Origin: Phycisphaerales bacterium
GTDB lineage: Bacteria > Planctomycetota > Phycisphaerae > Phycisphaerales > UBA1924
Reading direction: 5' to 3'
DNA length: 64,000 nt
NCBI GenBank assembly: GCA_020850415.1
Contig: JADZER010000073.1
Span: forward strand, 1 to 64,000
The translations under genes were made by a program, and so were the position numbers. The notes beneath the pieces are model-generated. The model was not told where the DNA came from. It searched no databases and saw only the letters and a list, made by a program, of their open reading frames with translations. Positions 53,032-61,859 of the stretch are shown here, piece by piece. The first letter of the stretch is position 1. Each line of letters opens with the position of its first letter.

Positions 53032-54071
53032 GCTCGGCCGACCGGACCTTCACCGCCTCGGTCGTCGGGGGCAGCGGGTACACGGGCGGGGAGCTTCTCC
53101 GGCTCTTGTGCGCACACCCGGGGGCGGAGATCGGGCAGGTGTCCTCCCGCTCGCTGGCCGGGCAGCCGGTTCACGGCGCTCATCCGAACCTCCGGGGGCA
53201 TGTCGATCGCCTGTTCTGCGTGCCCGAGGAGATCGGGGCGTGCGATGTGCTGTTCCTGTGCATGCCGCACGGGAGGGCCGGGGCGGAGATCGGGCGCTGG
53301 ATGGGCCTCGCGCCGCTGGTGATCGACCTCTCGGCGGACTTCCGGCTGCGCGACCCCGCGCAGTACCGGGTGTGGTACGGGGCCGATCACCCCTCGCCGA
53401 GCGTGCTCGGGGAGGCGGTCTATGGCCTCCCCGAGGTCTCGCGCGGGCGCCTCCCCGGGGCGGGGCTGGTCTCGGGGGTCGGGTGCAACGCGACGGCGAT
53501 GACGCTGGCCTTGCTGCCGCTGGCCCGGGCGGGGCTCATCCGGCGGGCGATCGCGGACATCAAGGTCGGATCATCCGAAGCCGGGGCCGAGCCGAGCGCC
53601 GGGTCGCATCACCCGGTCCGTGCGCGCGCGGCGCGGACCTACAGCACGGGCGGGCACCGGCACCTGGGCGAGGTGTTCCAGTCGCTGGGAGAGCTGGACC
53701 TCGACGCGACGCTGACCGCCGTGGACATGGTGCGGGGCGTGCTCTGCACGGCGCATGTGGAGCCGACCCGCCCGGTGGAGTTAAAGGAACTCTGGAAGCT
53801 CTACCGGGGGGCGTACGGGGGCGAGCCGTTCGTCCGGATCGTCGCCGAGCGGGCCGGGGCGAACCGCTATCCGGACCCGCGGGTCTTGGTCGGATCGAAC
53901 CATGCCGATGTCGGCTTCGCGATCGACGAACGGTCGGGGCGGATTGTCGCGCTGTGCGCGATCGACAACCTCGTCAAGGGGGCCGCCGGGTCGGCGGTCC
54001 AGTCCATGAACATCGCCCTCGGTCGCGACGAGACCGAGGGCCTGACATTCCCGGGCTTGCACCCGGCCTGA
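53028..54071 (+). CDS. lysY: LysW-aminoadipate-phosphate reductase (ArgC family)
   Basis: NADPH-dependent reductase turning the acyl phosphate into the semialdehyde on LysW. 347 residues. Rossmann motif VVGGSGYTGGELLRLL, active-site Cys in LVSGVGCNATAMTL (residue near 155), and a His-containing block GHRHLGEVFQ. Distinguished from free-amino-acid ArgC by context with lysW only. GTG start overlapping the lysX stop. Confidence 0.9.
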   Translation: MSSADRTFTASVVGGSGYTGGELLRLLCAHPGAEIGQVSSRSLAGQPVHGAHPNLRGHVDRLFCVPEEIGACDVLFLCMPHGRAGAEIGRWMGLAPLVIDLSADFRLRDPAQYRVWYGADHPSPSVLGEAVYGLPEVSRGRLPGAGLVSGVGCNATAMTLALLPLARAGLIRRAIADIKVGSSEAGAEPSAGSHHPVRARAARTYSTGGHRHLGEVFQSLGELDLDATLTAVDMVRGVLCTAHVEPTRPVELKELWKLYRGAYGGEPFVRIVAERAGANRYPDPRVLVGSNHADVGFAIDERSGRIVALCAIDNLVKGAAGSAVQSMNIALGRDETEGLTFPGLHPA

Positions 54072-54085
54072 TGGGAGGGAGCGCT

Positions 54086-54913
54086 GTGGCGACGATTGTC
54101 ATCAAGATCGGAGGCGGGGAGGGGATCGATCCCAGGCTGGCGGCGCCGGAGATCGCCGGGCTCGTTCGCGCGGGGGAGCGCGTCGTGCTCGTCCACGGCG
54201 GGTCGCACGAGACCAACCGGCTGGCATGGGCGCTGGGGCAGCCCTCGCGCACGATCGTCAGCCCCGGGGGGCAGCAGTCGCGCCGGACCGATCGGCGGAC
54301 GCTCGAGATCTTCATGATGGCCTACTGCGGGCTTGTGAATAAGACGCTCGTCGAGGCGCTGCGGGGCGCGGGCGTGGACGCGGTGGGGCTGAGCGGGCTT
54401 GACGCGGGGATCTGGATCGGCTCGCGGAAGGGGGCGATCCGGTCGGTGGAGGCCGGGCAGACGGTCATCATCCGCGATGATCTGTCGGGCAAGGTCGAGT
54501 CGGTGGACACCTCGCTGCTGGGCGTGCTGCTGGACGCGGGGCGGGTGCCGGTGCTGACCCCGCCGGCGGTGACGCCGGAGGGCGTGGCGATCAATGTCGA
54601 CGCGGACCGGGCCGCGGCGGCGACGGCGGCGGCGCTGGGGGCCGACGAGCTGCTGCTGCTCTCGAATGTCCGCGGGCTGCTGCGCGACCCGGCCGATCCG
54701 GGCTCGCTGTTCGAGGAGGTCGGGCCGGAGACGATGGACGAGGCCCGGGGCGCGGCGAAGGGGCGGATGAAGAACAAGGTCCTCGCGGCCGAGGAGGCTC
54801 TGGCCGGGGGCGTGGGGAGGGTGGTGATCGGCGAGGCAGGGGGCGAGGGGGCGATCGCCCGCGCGCGGGGCGGCGCGGGCACGGTGTTCCGCCCCCAGGC
54901 GGTGCTCGCGTGA
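54086..54913 (+). CDS. lysZ: LysW-aminoadipate 6-kinase (amino acid kinase family)
   Basis: Phosphorylates the side-chain carboxylate of LysW-aminoadipate. About 275 residues with ATIVIKIGGGEG at the N-terminus, VLVHGGSHETN, INVDADRAAAATAAALGADELLLLSNVRGLL and GRMKNKVLAAEEAL. An ATG at 54071 overlaps the lysY stop, but GTG at 54086 has GGGAGG at proper spacing and begins where the family begins; 54071 remains possible. The frame stays open far upstream inside lysY, which is not coding there. Confidence 0.9.
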   Translation: MATIVIKIGGGEGIDPRLAAPEIAGLVRAGERVVLVHGGSHETNRLAWALGQPSRTIVSPGGQQSRRTDRRTLEIFMMAYCGLVNKTLVEALRGAGVDAVGLSGLDAGIWIGSRKGAIRSVEAGQTVIIRDDLSGKVESVDTSLLGVLLDAGRVPVLTPPAVTPEGVAINVDADRAAAATAAALGADELLLLSNVRGLLRDPADPGSLFEEVGPETMDEARGAAKGRMKNKVLAAEEALAGGVGRVVIGEAGGEGAIARARGGAGTVFRPQAVLA

Positions 54914-56070
54914 GCCCGACGCGGGCCCGACTGACCGACGACCAGCGGGTGCTCGCGGACCTCGTCGCGACGCCGAGTGTGTCGGGGGGCGAGCGGGGCG
55001 CGGCCGAGGTGTTCGTGCGCCACGCGGCCTCGATGGGCTTCGAGACGGAGATCGACGAGGCGGGCAACGCCGTCGCCCACCGCGGCGCGGGCGCGACCGG
55101 GGCGGCCTCCGGCGGCGTCCACATCGTGCTGCTGGGCCACATCGACACCGTGCCCGGCGAGATCCCCGTCCGGATCGAGGACGGGCTGCTCCACGGGCGG
55201 GGCAGCGTTGACGCGAAGGGCCCGCTCGCGGCGATGCTGTGCGCCGCCGCGCGGGCGCCGCTCCCCGGGGGCGTGCGCCTCACCGTCGCGGCGGCGGTGG
55301 GGGAGGAGACGACCGGCTCGCCGGGGGCACGGTTCCTGGTCAGGCAGTATCGCCCGGACGCCTGCATCATCGGCGAGCCGAGCGGGTGGGACGGTGTGAC
55401 GCTCGGATACAAGGGGCGCCTCATCGCGACCGCGACGGCGACGGTGCCCGGGGCGCACTCGGCCTCGGGTGCGGCGTCGGCGGGCGACCTGGTGCTCGGC
55501 TGGTGGCGGGCGGTGCTGGGCCTCGTCGCGGAGCGCAACGCCGGCGCGCCCGGCGCGTTCGACACCATCCAGGCGACGGTGCAGCAGCTCCGCAGTGCCT
55601 CGGACGGGCTCGCGAGCACGGCCACCCTCGAGGGCGGGTTCCGCCTGCCCGTGGGGGTCGCGCCGGACGCTCTGGCTGCCAGGCTCCGCGAGCTCGCCCC
55701 GCCCGGCGTTTCGCTTCGGTGCGCCGGCGCCGAGCACGCGTATGAGACCGACCGAAACGACCCGGTCGTGCGGGCGCTCTCGGGAGCGATCCGCGAGGCG
55801 GGGGCCCGGCCCCGCCCCAAGCGCAAGACCGGCACGGCGGACCTCAATGTCGTCGCGCCCGTCTGGCGCTGCCCCATCGGCGCGTACGGGCCGGGCGACA
55901 GCGCCCTCGACCACACCCCCGACGAGCGGCTCAGCCTTGAGGAGTTCGATCGCTCGGTCGTCGTTCTCACCCGCGCGATCGCATCGCTCGCGGCCGAACT
56001 CCTCGGCGCCCGCCCGCGCATCGGCGCGCAGACCCCCTGCGCCGCGCTGGGCGCGGCCGAAAGGCAGTAG
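54910..56070 (+). CDS. lysK: LysW-lysine hydrolase (M20 family)
   Basis: Zinc or cobalt peptidase that frees lysine from LysW. 386 residues. The M20 metal motifs are LLGHIDTVPG (His, Asp), GRGSVDAKGPLAAM (bridging Asp), AVGEETTGSPGA (catalytic Glu-Glu), IGEPSGWDGVTLGYKGR (Asp/Glu region) and a late LDHTPDERL (His). GTG start overlaps the lysZ stop (GTGA). The transaminase lysJ, which should act before this step, is not in the window. Confidence 0.92.
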   Translation: MSPTRARLTDDQRVLADLVATPSVSGGERGAAEVFVRHAASMGFETEIDEAGNAVAHRGAGATGAASGGVHIVLLGHIDTVPGEIPVRIEDGLLHGRGSVDAKGPLAAMLCAAARAPLPGGVRLTVAAAVGEETTGSPGARFLVRQYRPDACIIGEPSGWDGVTLGYKGRLIATATATVPGAHSASGAASAGDLVLGWWRAVLGLVAERNAGAPGAFDTIQATVQQLRSASDGLASTATLEGGFRLPVGVAPDALAARLRELAPPGVSLRCAGAEHAYETDRNDPVVRALSGAIREAGARPRPKRKTGTADLNVVAPVWRCPIGAYGPGDSALDHTPDERLSLEEFDRSVVVLTRAIASLAAELLGARPRIGAQTPCAALGAAERQ

Positions 56071-56073
56071 CCC

Positions 56074-56922
56074 ATGACCGCGACCACACCCACCGGTTCA
56101 ACGCTCGTCGAGGACATCACGGGCGTCGAGCGGTTCGACGGCCCCAGCCTGGTGCGCGACGGCGAGATCCTCGCCCGGGGCGTGCCGGTCGGCGAGCTGA
56201 TCGACGGCGTGAGCTTCGTCGAGATGCTCTTCTTCCAGCTCCAGGCACGGCGTCCGACCAGGGCCGAGCGGGTGATGATGAACGCCTACCTCGTCAGCCT
56301 GTGCGAGCACGGCGTGACCTCGCCCTCGACGCACGGGGCCCGCGTGGCGGCGAGCGTGCGGGCGCCCTTCGCGGCGACCGCCATCAGCTTCGTCGCCGGC
56401 GCGTGCGGGCCGTACCACTTTGGGGCGCTCGAGCGGGCGATGGAGGAGCTCCTCGAGATGGAACGCCGGGGCGAGACGCCCGAGCAGTTCCTCGGGCGCC
56501 ACAGCGCGGCGGGCGTGCGGGTCTGGGGCTACGGCCACCGGTTCCACAAGAGCGTCCCGGGGCCGAACACCGCCGACAGGCACCACGAGTGCGCCGACCC
56601 GCGCGTGCGCCGGCTCATCGGGTTCGCCGACGAGCTCGGCTGGCGGGGGGTGCATCTCGCCCGGGTGCGCGAGGTGGGCAGGCTGCTCTGGGAGCGCAAG
56701 GGGGTGCCGATCAATATCGACGGCGTCGCCGCGGGGCTGCTGCTGGACATGGGGTTTGCGCCCGCGATCGCGATGCTCTTTGTGATCCTCGGTCGCTTGC
56801 CCAACATCGCCCGGCTGCACCTCGAGGAGCAGGACGAGACGCCCAACCGCTTCACGGCGCTCGCCACCCGCGAAGACCCCGGGTTCGACCGGACCGTGGA
56901 CCGCGACCAGCCCGTGGCGTGA
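56074..56922 (+). CDS. Short citrate synthase-fold enzyme (citrate synthase / citryl-CoA lyase-like)
   Basis: 282 residues, much shorter than type I or II citrate synthase (about 380-430) and near the size of citryl-CoA lyase. The conserved catalytic residues appear present: LCEHGVTSPSTHGARVAASV (His), VWGYGHRFHK (His), and INIDGVAAGLLLDMGF (Asp). It lies 3 bp after the lysK stop, so it is probably the last gene of the lysine operon. A direct role in lysine synthesis is unproven; the AAA pathway normally starts with a different (HMGL-type) homocitrate synthase. Confidence 0.75.
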   Translation: MTATTPTGSTLVEDITGVERFDGPSLVRDGEILARGVPVGELIDGVSFVEMLFFQLQARRPTRAERVMMNAYLVSLCEHGVTSPSTHGARVAASVRAPFAATAISFVAGACGPYHFGALERAMEELLEMERRGETPEQFLGRHSAAGVRVWGYGHRFHKSVPGPNTADRHHECADPRVRRLIGFADELGWRGVHLARVREVGRLLWERKGVPINIDGVAAGLLLDMGFAPAIAMLFVILGRLPNIARLHLEEQDETPNRFTALATREDPGFDRTVDRDQPVA

Positions 56923-56962
56923 GGCAGGCCGGCGAACGCCTGCAACGCGCCCGTGGGACTGT

Positions 56963-56968
56963 TATGCT
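56963..56968 (+). promoter_or_regulatory. Putative -10 box upstream of galM
   Basis: TATGCT, 73 nt before the galM ATG; leader of about 65 nt with a GAGGAG ribosome site. Confidence 0.35.
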
Positions 56969-57041
56969 CTGGGTGGGTCGGCGTTCGTGCCGCCGGCCGC
57001 GATGACCGGCTCACCCCGGGGACAGAACCACGAGGAGTCTC

Positions 57042-58190
57042 ATGAACACCAAGTCGATATGGAAGGCCGCGATGATGGCGGGCGTGGCGGTTTCGGGAGC
57101 GTTCCTCACCGGGTGCACAGGGAGCCGATCCATGGCCGACAGGACCCTCTACGGCCGGGCCGACGATCGGCCGGTCCATCTCTACACGCTGACCAACAGC
57201 ACGGGCGCGAAGGTGCGGATCACCAACTACGGCGGGATCGTGACCGAGTGCTGGATGCCCGACGCGGCGGGGAATCTGGCCGACATCGCCGCGGGCTTCG
57301 ACACCCTCGCCGAATACCAGGAGAAGAGCCCCTACTTCGGCGCGATGGTGGGGCGCGTGGGCAACCGGATTGCCAAGGGCAGGTTCACGCTCGACGGGCA
57401 GACCTACCAGCTTGCGACCAACAACGGCGAGAACCACCTGCACGGCGGGCTGAAGGGCTTTGACAAGGTGGTGTGGGACGCCGAGGAGATCGACACCGAC
57501 GCTGGGCCCGGGCTCCGGCTGACCTACACCTCGCCCGACGGCGAGGAGGGCTACCCCGGCTCGCTGCATGTCACCGTGCAGTACATCCTCACGCAGAACA
57601 ACACACTGAATGTGATCACCGAGGCGACCGCCGACGAGGCCACGCCGGTGAACATCGTCCACCACTCCTACTGGAACCTCGACGGCCATGACTCGGGCAC
57701 GATCCTCGGCCACGAGCTGATGGTCAACGCCGACCGGTACACGCCGACGGACAACACGCTCATCCCCACCGGCATCGCGTCGGTCGCGGGCACGGCCTTT
57801 GACTTCCGCACGCCCAAGACGATCGGGCGCGACATCGGGCAGCTCCCCGGCGACGGGGCCGACAACCCCGGCGGGTACGACCTCAACTTCGTCGTCCGCG
57901 GCAACCCCGACGAGTACCGCCTCGCCGCCCGCGCCAAGGGGCCGGGCTCGGGGCGCGTGCTCGAGGTCTGGTCCAACCAGCCCGGCGTTCAGTTCTACTC
58001 GGGCAACTTCCTTGACAATCTCCCCGGCAAGCGCGGCGCGGTCTACCCCAAGCACGGCGCGTTCTGCCTGGAGACGCAGACCTTCCCCGATTCGGTGAAC
58101 CACCAGGGCGACCCCGGCTGGCCCGGCGTGATCCTCCGCCCCGGCGAGACCTACCGCCATGCGATGGTGCATGTGTTCAAGGCGGAGTAG
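57042..58190 (+). CDS. galM: Aldose 1-epimerase, lipoprotein form
   Basis: Mutarotase converting alpha and beta anomers of galactose or glucose. 382 residues. A signal peptide with lipobox LTGC (Cys near 26) suggests a lipid-anchored periplasmic enzyme instead of the usual cytosolic one. Active-site blocks are GRVGNRIAKGRF, NHLHGG (His), VHHSYWNLDG (His), and CLETQTFPDSVN (catalytic Glu). The N-terminal lipoprotein form is common in planctomycetes and Bacteroidetes. Confidence 0.92.
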   Translation: MNTKSIWKAAMMAGVAVSGAFLTGCTGSRSMADRTLYGRADDRPVHLYTLTNSTGAKVRITNYGGIVTECWMPDAAGNLADIAAGFDTLAEYQEKSPYFGAMVGRVGNRIAKGRFTLDGQTYQLATNNGENHLHGGLKGFDKVVWDAEEIDTDAGPGLRLTYTSPDGEEGYPGSLHVTVQYILTQNNTLNVITEATADEATPVNIVHHSYWNLDGHDSGTILGHELMVNADRYTPTDNTLIPTGIASVAGTAFDFRTPKTIGRDIGQLPGDGADNPGGYDLNFVVRGNPDEYRLAARAKGPGSGRVLEVWSNQPGVQFYSGNFLDNLPGKRGAVYPKHGAFCLETQTFPDSVNHQGDPGWPGVILRPGETYRHAMVHVFKAE

Positions 58191-58200
58191 GGGAAGGGAC

Positions 58201-58330
58201 GGAGGCACGGAGGCACGGAGGCACGGAGGGTGGATGCGCCGGATTCTCTGAACGCGAAGGGCGCGAAGGGCGCGAAGGAAGGCAGGCAAGGCAGTTTCAC
58301 CGCTGAGGACGCAGAGGTTCGCAGAGGCAA
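58201..58330 (+). repeat. Mixed short tandem repeats
   Basis: Runs of GGCACGGAG (four), GGCGCGAAG (three) and GGACGCAGAG/TTCGCAGAGG units, purine-rich with a period near 9-10 bp. Same family as 3773-3860 and 60093-60275. No gene in 58191-58535. Confidence 0.65.
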
Positions 58331-58365
58331 GGCAGAGAAGAGAATGCGGTAAGGCAGGGGAGCGC

Positions 58366-58457
58366 GTGTGGCATGCCCTCGGCTTTGCGAGGGCATGGGC
58401 TGGTAGGACGACCACGGCGTCCGATGATGCTCGCCCAAAGCGGCGAGCATGCCACAC
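58366..58457. repeat. 92-bp element with 11-bp terminal inverted repeats
   Basis: Ends are GTGTGGCATGC and GCATGCCACAC, a perfect inverted repeat. The interior holds two imperfect hairpins, CCTCGGCTTTGCGAGG and GCTCGCCCAAAGCGGCGAGC, facing each other. MITE/REP-doublet-like; no coding content. Confidence 0.6.
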
Positions 58458-58535
58458 CTCGGGGAGCCACGCGGCAGGAGTGCCTGTCCTTCGCGGTCTT
58501 CGCGCCCTTCGCGTTCCCGTTTCCGGATCCGGCGG

Positions 58536-60092
58536 TCAGGCCGGCCGGATGCCGCGGTAGAGCTGCTGGACGCGTTCGGCTTCTTGCTTGCGGACCTGCT
58601 CGAGGACCAGGCGGGGGACTCGCCACTCTCCCTGGTCGGCGGTGACATTCGAGCAGTGCTCGCTGAGGCAGCGGTAGAGAAGTTTGAAGGCATCGCGGGG
58701 CTGGTGCATCTGGTCGAGGGCGTCGACCACATCGCGCCCGGCGACATCCTCGGCGAAGAGGTCCATGAGGGTCATGGGCGGCGCGTCGGCGGCGCGGCAG
58801 GCCTTGAGCCGGGCGTCGCACAGGTCGTAGAGCATCGAGCCGGTCCAGCTCAGGCGCTCGATCAAGTTCTGCTTGTCCAGCCGCGCTTCCTGGAAGAACG
58901 CGCTGGACTCCTTGAACAGCGCGTACCGCAGCTCGATCGGCAGGAGCATCTTGATCGCGAAGCCCTCCTGCTGGAGGAACTTGTTGTTGAACATGGGCCA
59001 CACGATCGACCGCATCCGTTCGGGGTCGCCGTTGACGAGCGTCGGCTCGTCCACGCGGTCCATCAGCACGAAGACGCCGCGGTAGCCCAGGGCCGCCAGC
59101 ACCCGGCGCAGGCGGTCGAGCATGGCGTAGCGGTTCTCGTCGGAGTCGGTGAGCGGCAGGATGAGCGGGGTCTGGTCGTCGCGGTCGAGCCCGGCCGCGG
59201 CCCCGGCGAAGGAGTGCTCGCTCCGCCGGCCCGTCCGGACCTGCTTGAACAGCCGCCGCCCGAGGCGGGCGATGCGCCAGCGTTCCAGGAGGAACTGCTT
59301 GCCCGCGACCAGCAGCCACGCGGCCGCGAGGATCGCGCCGACGATCTGGAGGGCGGTGCGGAGGCGTTCGGCGTCGTCGGGCACCTGGAAGTACGCCCAG
59401 TAGGCGGCGCCGGCGGGCAGGAGCCAGCCGGCCCAGGCGAGCCCGCGCCAGAGCAGGCTCTTGCCGCTGGGCCAGACGCCGAAGCGCCGGCGCAGGGCGC
59501 GTGCCCTGCGGGGTGCCTGCTCGGCGTCGTCGTAGACGGCCTGGAGTATCCGAAGGTCCCGCACAGACTGCTGCCCGGCGCGTCGGAGCCGTCGCCTTGC
59601 GTCGGCGGGGACGGGGCAGGGTGAGTCCGCGAGCGGGCGGTCGAGGAGTTGGGTGACGATGGTCGTGGTCGCGCGCCCGAGCATCGCGTCGATGTGGTCG
59701 ACCAGGCGGATGGTCCTGAGCGAGTCGGCGGGGTTGGCCTTGCCCCCGTGGTCGTGCAGGCAGTCGAGGATGGCGTTGAGGTCGTCGTACGCGATGATCC
59801 AGACGGCGCGGTCGGGGTGGTCGAGGTTGTGCCGGCGGATGTGGTCGGCGAGCTGCATGCGGATGGCGGTCTTGCCCGAGCCCTTCTCGCCGAAGACGAC
59901 GGCGGTGGAGGGGCGTTCGAGCGAGCCGAGGACCTTCTCAAAGTCCGAGTGCGTGGCGGTGGGGCGCGCGGGCGATTGGTCGGCGATCCCGTGGAGCCCC
60001 AGGCGGGCGAAGACCGCGTCGTCGCGGGCCTCCTCCCCCTTGAAGGGGTTCTCGGTGATGGCCCAGTGCTCGAAGAAGTGGGTGAGGTTCAT
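58536..60092 (-). CDS. Membrane-associated P-loop NTPase
   Basis: 518 residues. Begins MNLTHFFEHWAITENPFKGEEARDD, with a P-loop GEKGSGKTAIRMQL near 60-72 and an AAA/KAP-like core. Two hydrophobic segments follow in the middle (WAGWLLPAGAAYWAY and IVGAILAAAWLLVAGK). A Walker B-like GVFVLMDRVDEPTLVNGDP comes later, then helical sections. Function unknown; such proteins often act as STAND-like switches. A GTG at 60161 would extend the protein into repeat sequence and is less likely, though a TAGACT -10 box (60174-60179, minus strand) lies just before it. Confidence 0.65.
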   Translation of the reverse strand: MNLTHFFEHWAITENPFKGEEARDDAVFARLGLHGIADQSPARPTATHSDFEKVLGSLERPSTAVVFGEKGSGKTAIRMQLADHIRRHNLDHPDRAVWIIAYDDLNAILDCLHDHGGKANPADSLRTIRLVDHIDAMLGRATTTIVTQLLDRPLADSPCPVPADARRRLRRAGQQSVRDLRILQAVYDDAEQAPRRARALRRRFGVWPSGKSLLWRGLAWAGWLLPAGAAYWAYFQVPDDAERLRTALQIVGAILAAAWLLVAGKQFLLERWRIARLGRRLFKQVRTGRRSEHSFAGAAAGLDRDDQTPLILPLTDSDENRYAMLDRLRRVLAALGYRGVFVLMDRVDEPTLVNGDPERMRSIVWPMFNNKFLQQEGFAIKMLLPIELRYALFKESSAFFQEARLDKQNLIERLSWTGSMLYDLCDARLKACRAADAPPMTLMDLFAEDVAGRDVVDALDQMHQPRDAFKLLYRCLSEHCSNVTADQGEWRVPRLVLEQVRKQEAERVQQLYRGIRPA

Positions 60093-60275
60093 GGCAGGCC
60101 GAGGCACGAAGGCACGCAGGGAAGGATGCACGAAGGGGATCCCGAACCAGCCATCGCGCACCTCCGCGCTCCGAGTCTACCACCTCCGCCAGCGGCCCGC
60201 GCCGCTCCAGCGCTCTCTGGCGTCGGTCTCCGCGTCCCTTCGTGCCGCCGTGCCCCCGTCCCTCCGTGCCTTCCC
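60093..60275. repeat. Intergenic short repeats, both orientations
   Basis: GAGGCACGAAGGCACGCAGG near 60100 and, inverted, GGCACGGAGGGACGG-type units at about 60238-60272, flanking a unique stretch. Same family as 58201-58330. No gene supported here. Confidence 0.5.
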
Positions 60276-61682
60276 CTAATGCGCCACCCGCGTCCCCAGC
60301 TTGGGGGCCAGCTCGGCGAGGAGCTTCTCGAGCGTGGCGGCGTCCTTGGCTTCGGCGTTGAGGCGGAGCAGGGGCTCGGTGTTGCTCTTGCGGATGTTGC
60401 ACCACCACCCGTGGCTGGCGAAGGCGTCGATCGTGATGCCGTCGAGCTCGTCGATGTCGGCGGTCTCGACATAGTCCTCGTGGACCGCCTCGAGGGCCGC
60501 GTCGGGCTCCTCGATCTGGAAGTTGATCTCGCCGGACTGGGCGTACTTCTTCGCGGGGGCGACGAGCTGGCTCATCTTCTTGCCGCTGCGGGCGAGGACG
60601 GTGAGCACGGTGGCCATCGCGATCGCGCCCGAGTCGGCGTTGAAGTTCTTGCGGAAGTAGAAGTGGCCGGACAGCTCGCCGCCGAACGCGGCCTTGTGGT
60701 TGGCCATCTCCTGCTTCATGAACACATGGCCCACGCGGGAGCGGACCGGCTTCCCGCCGTGCTCGCGGATCGTCTCCTCGACGGCCTTGGTCGAGCGGAG
60801 GTCGTAGATCACCGCCGCGCCCGGGCGTTCCTTGAGGAAGTGGGCGGCGAGGGCGGCCGTCAGGTGGTCGCAGCCGATGGCCTGGCCCTTCTCGTCGATC
60901 ACGACGCACCGGTCGGCGTCGCCGTCGAAGCAGATGCCCAGGTCGGCGCCCTGGGCGACCACCGCCTCCTGCGTCTGGACGAGGTTCGAGGCCACGAGCG
61001 GGTTGGGCTCGTGCACGAACTCGCCCTTGGAGTTGTCGAAGTTGATCTCGGTGATCTCCAGCCCGGGGATGTTCTTCCCGCCCTTGCCGAAGATCTTGGG
61101 CACCATGGTGCCGGCCATGCCGTTCGAGGCGTCGATCACGACCTTGAGCGACTTGCCGCCGAGGTCGAGGAAGGCGAGCACATGCCTGGCGTACGCGTCC
61201 CAGAGGTCTCGCTTCTCGATCCGCCCGGTGCTCTGGCCGGTGTTTCGGTCGGCGGTGGCGGCGAACTTGCGGACCTCGGCCAGGCCGGTCGCCTCGCCCA
61301 CGGGCTTCGCGCCGATCTTGGAGATCTTGAACCCGTTGTACTGGGGCGGGTTGTGGCTCGCGGTCACCATGATGCCGCCGGCGCAGCCGAGGTGGTTGAC
61401 GGCGAAGTAGACGAAGGGCGTGTCGACGAGACCGACATCGATCACATGGCCGCCGAAGGCCTGGATGCCGTTGACGAGCTGCTCGGAGAGCGCCGGGCTC
61501 GACCGGCGCATGTCCCGTCCGACCACGATGTTCCGCATCATGGGGGAGTTCTGGCCCTGGCCCTCGGCGTTGGCAAAGAGGAACCTGGCGGCGCCCCAGC
61601 CGATCTGCCACGCCATCTGGTCGTTGAGCAGGTCGGGGTAGGTGCCGCGGATGTCGTAGGCCTTGAAAACGCGTCCGAGCAT
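60276..61682 (-). CDS. Phosphomannomutase / phosphoglucomutase
   Basis: Alpha-D-phosphohexomutase of 468 residues interconverting hexose 1- and 6-phosphates for cell-envelope sugars. FKAYDIRGTYPD at the N-terminus, phosphoserine loop VTASHNPPQYNG, metal loop CFDGDADRCVV, sugar-binding GGELSGHFYF and phosphate-binding RKSNTEPLLRL are complete. The pattern is of the ManB/AlgC type; mannose or glucose preference cannot be told. AAGGAG ribosome site, and a minus-strand TATCGT at 61708-61713 gives a leader of about 20 nt. Confidence 0.93.
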   Translation of the reverse strand: MLGRVFKAYDIRGTYPDLLNDQMAWQIGWGAARFLFANAEGQGQNSPMMRNIVVGRDMRRSSPALSEQLVNGIQAFGGHVIDVGLVDTPFVYFAVNHLGCAGGIMVTASHNPPQYNGFKISKIGAKPVGEATGLAEVRKFAATADRNTGQSTGRIEKRDLWDAYARHVLAFLDLGGKSLKVVIDASNGMAGTMVPKIFGKGGKNIPGLEITEINFDNSKGEFVHEPNPLVASNLVQTQEAVVAQGADLGICFDGDADRCVVIDEKGQAIGCDHLTAALAAHFLKERPGAAVIYDLRSTKAVEETIREHGGKPVRSRVGHVFMKQEMANHKAAFGGELSGHFYFRKNFNADSGAIAMATVLTVLARSGKKMSQLVAPAKKYAQSGEINFQIEEPDAALEAVHEDYVETADIDELDGITIDAFASHGWWCNIRKSNTEPLLRLNAEAKDAATLEKLLAELAPKLGTRVAH

Positions 61683-61859
61683 CACATTCTCCTTACAGCG
61701 AGCCGGGACGATAGACCGGCCGCCGGTCGTGGTGATCTTTGTGCGGCGTATGTTCGGCCGGATTTCCGCGTCCCGCGTGCGAAACAAGATTGCCGCCCGG
61801 ACGGGCCGCTCCCGGTCGGAGCATTCAACCCGGCCGGGCCTCAGGACCGATGGAGTGGC

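Noticed and set aside
52997..54070. Upstream extension of the lysZ frame through lysY
   Set aside because: LysY has complete family motifs in its own frame; kinase similarity starts only near 54086.
59649..61859. Long plus-strand extension upstream of the methyltransferase
   Set aside because: Antisense to the NTPase and phosphomannomutase; methyltransferase similarity begins near 61860.
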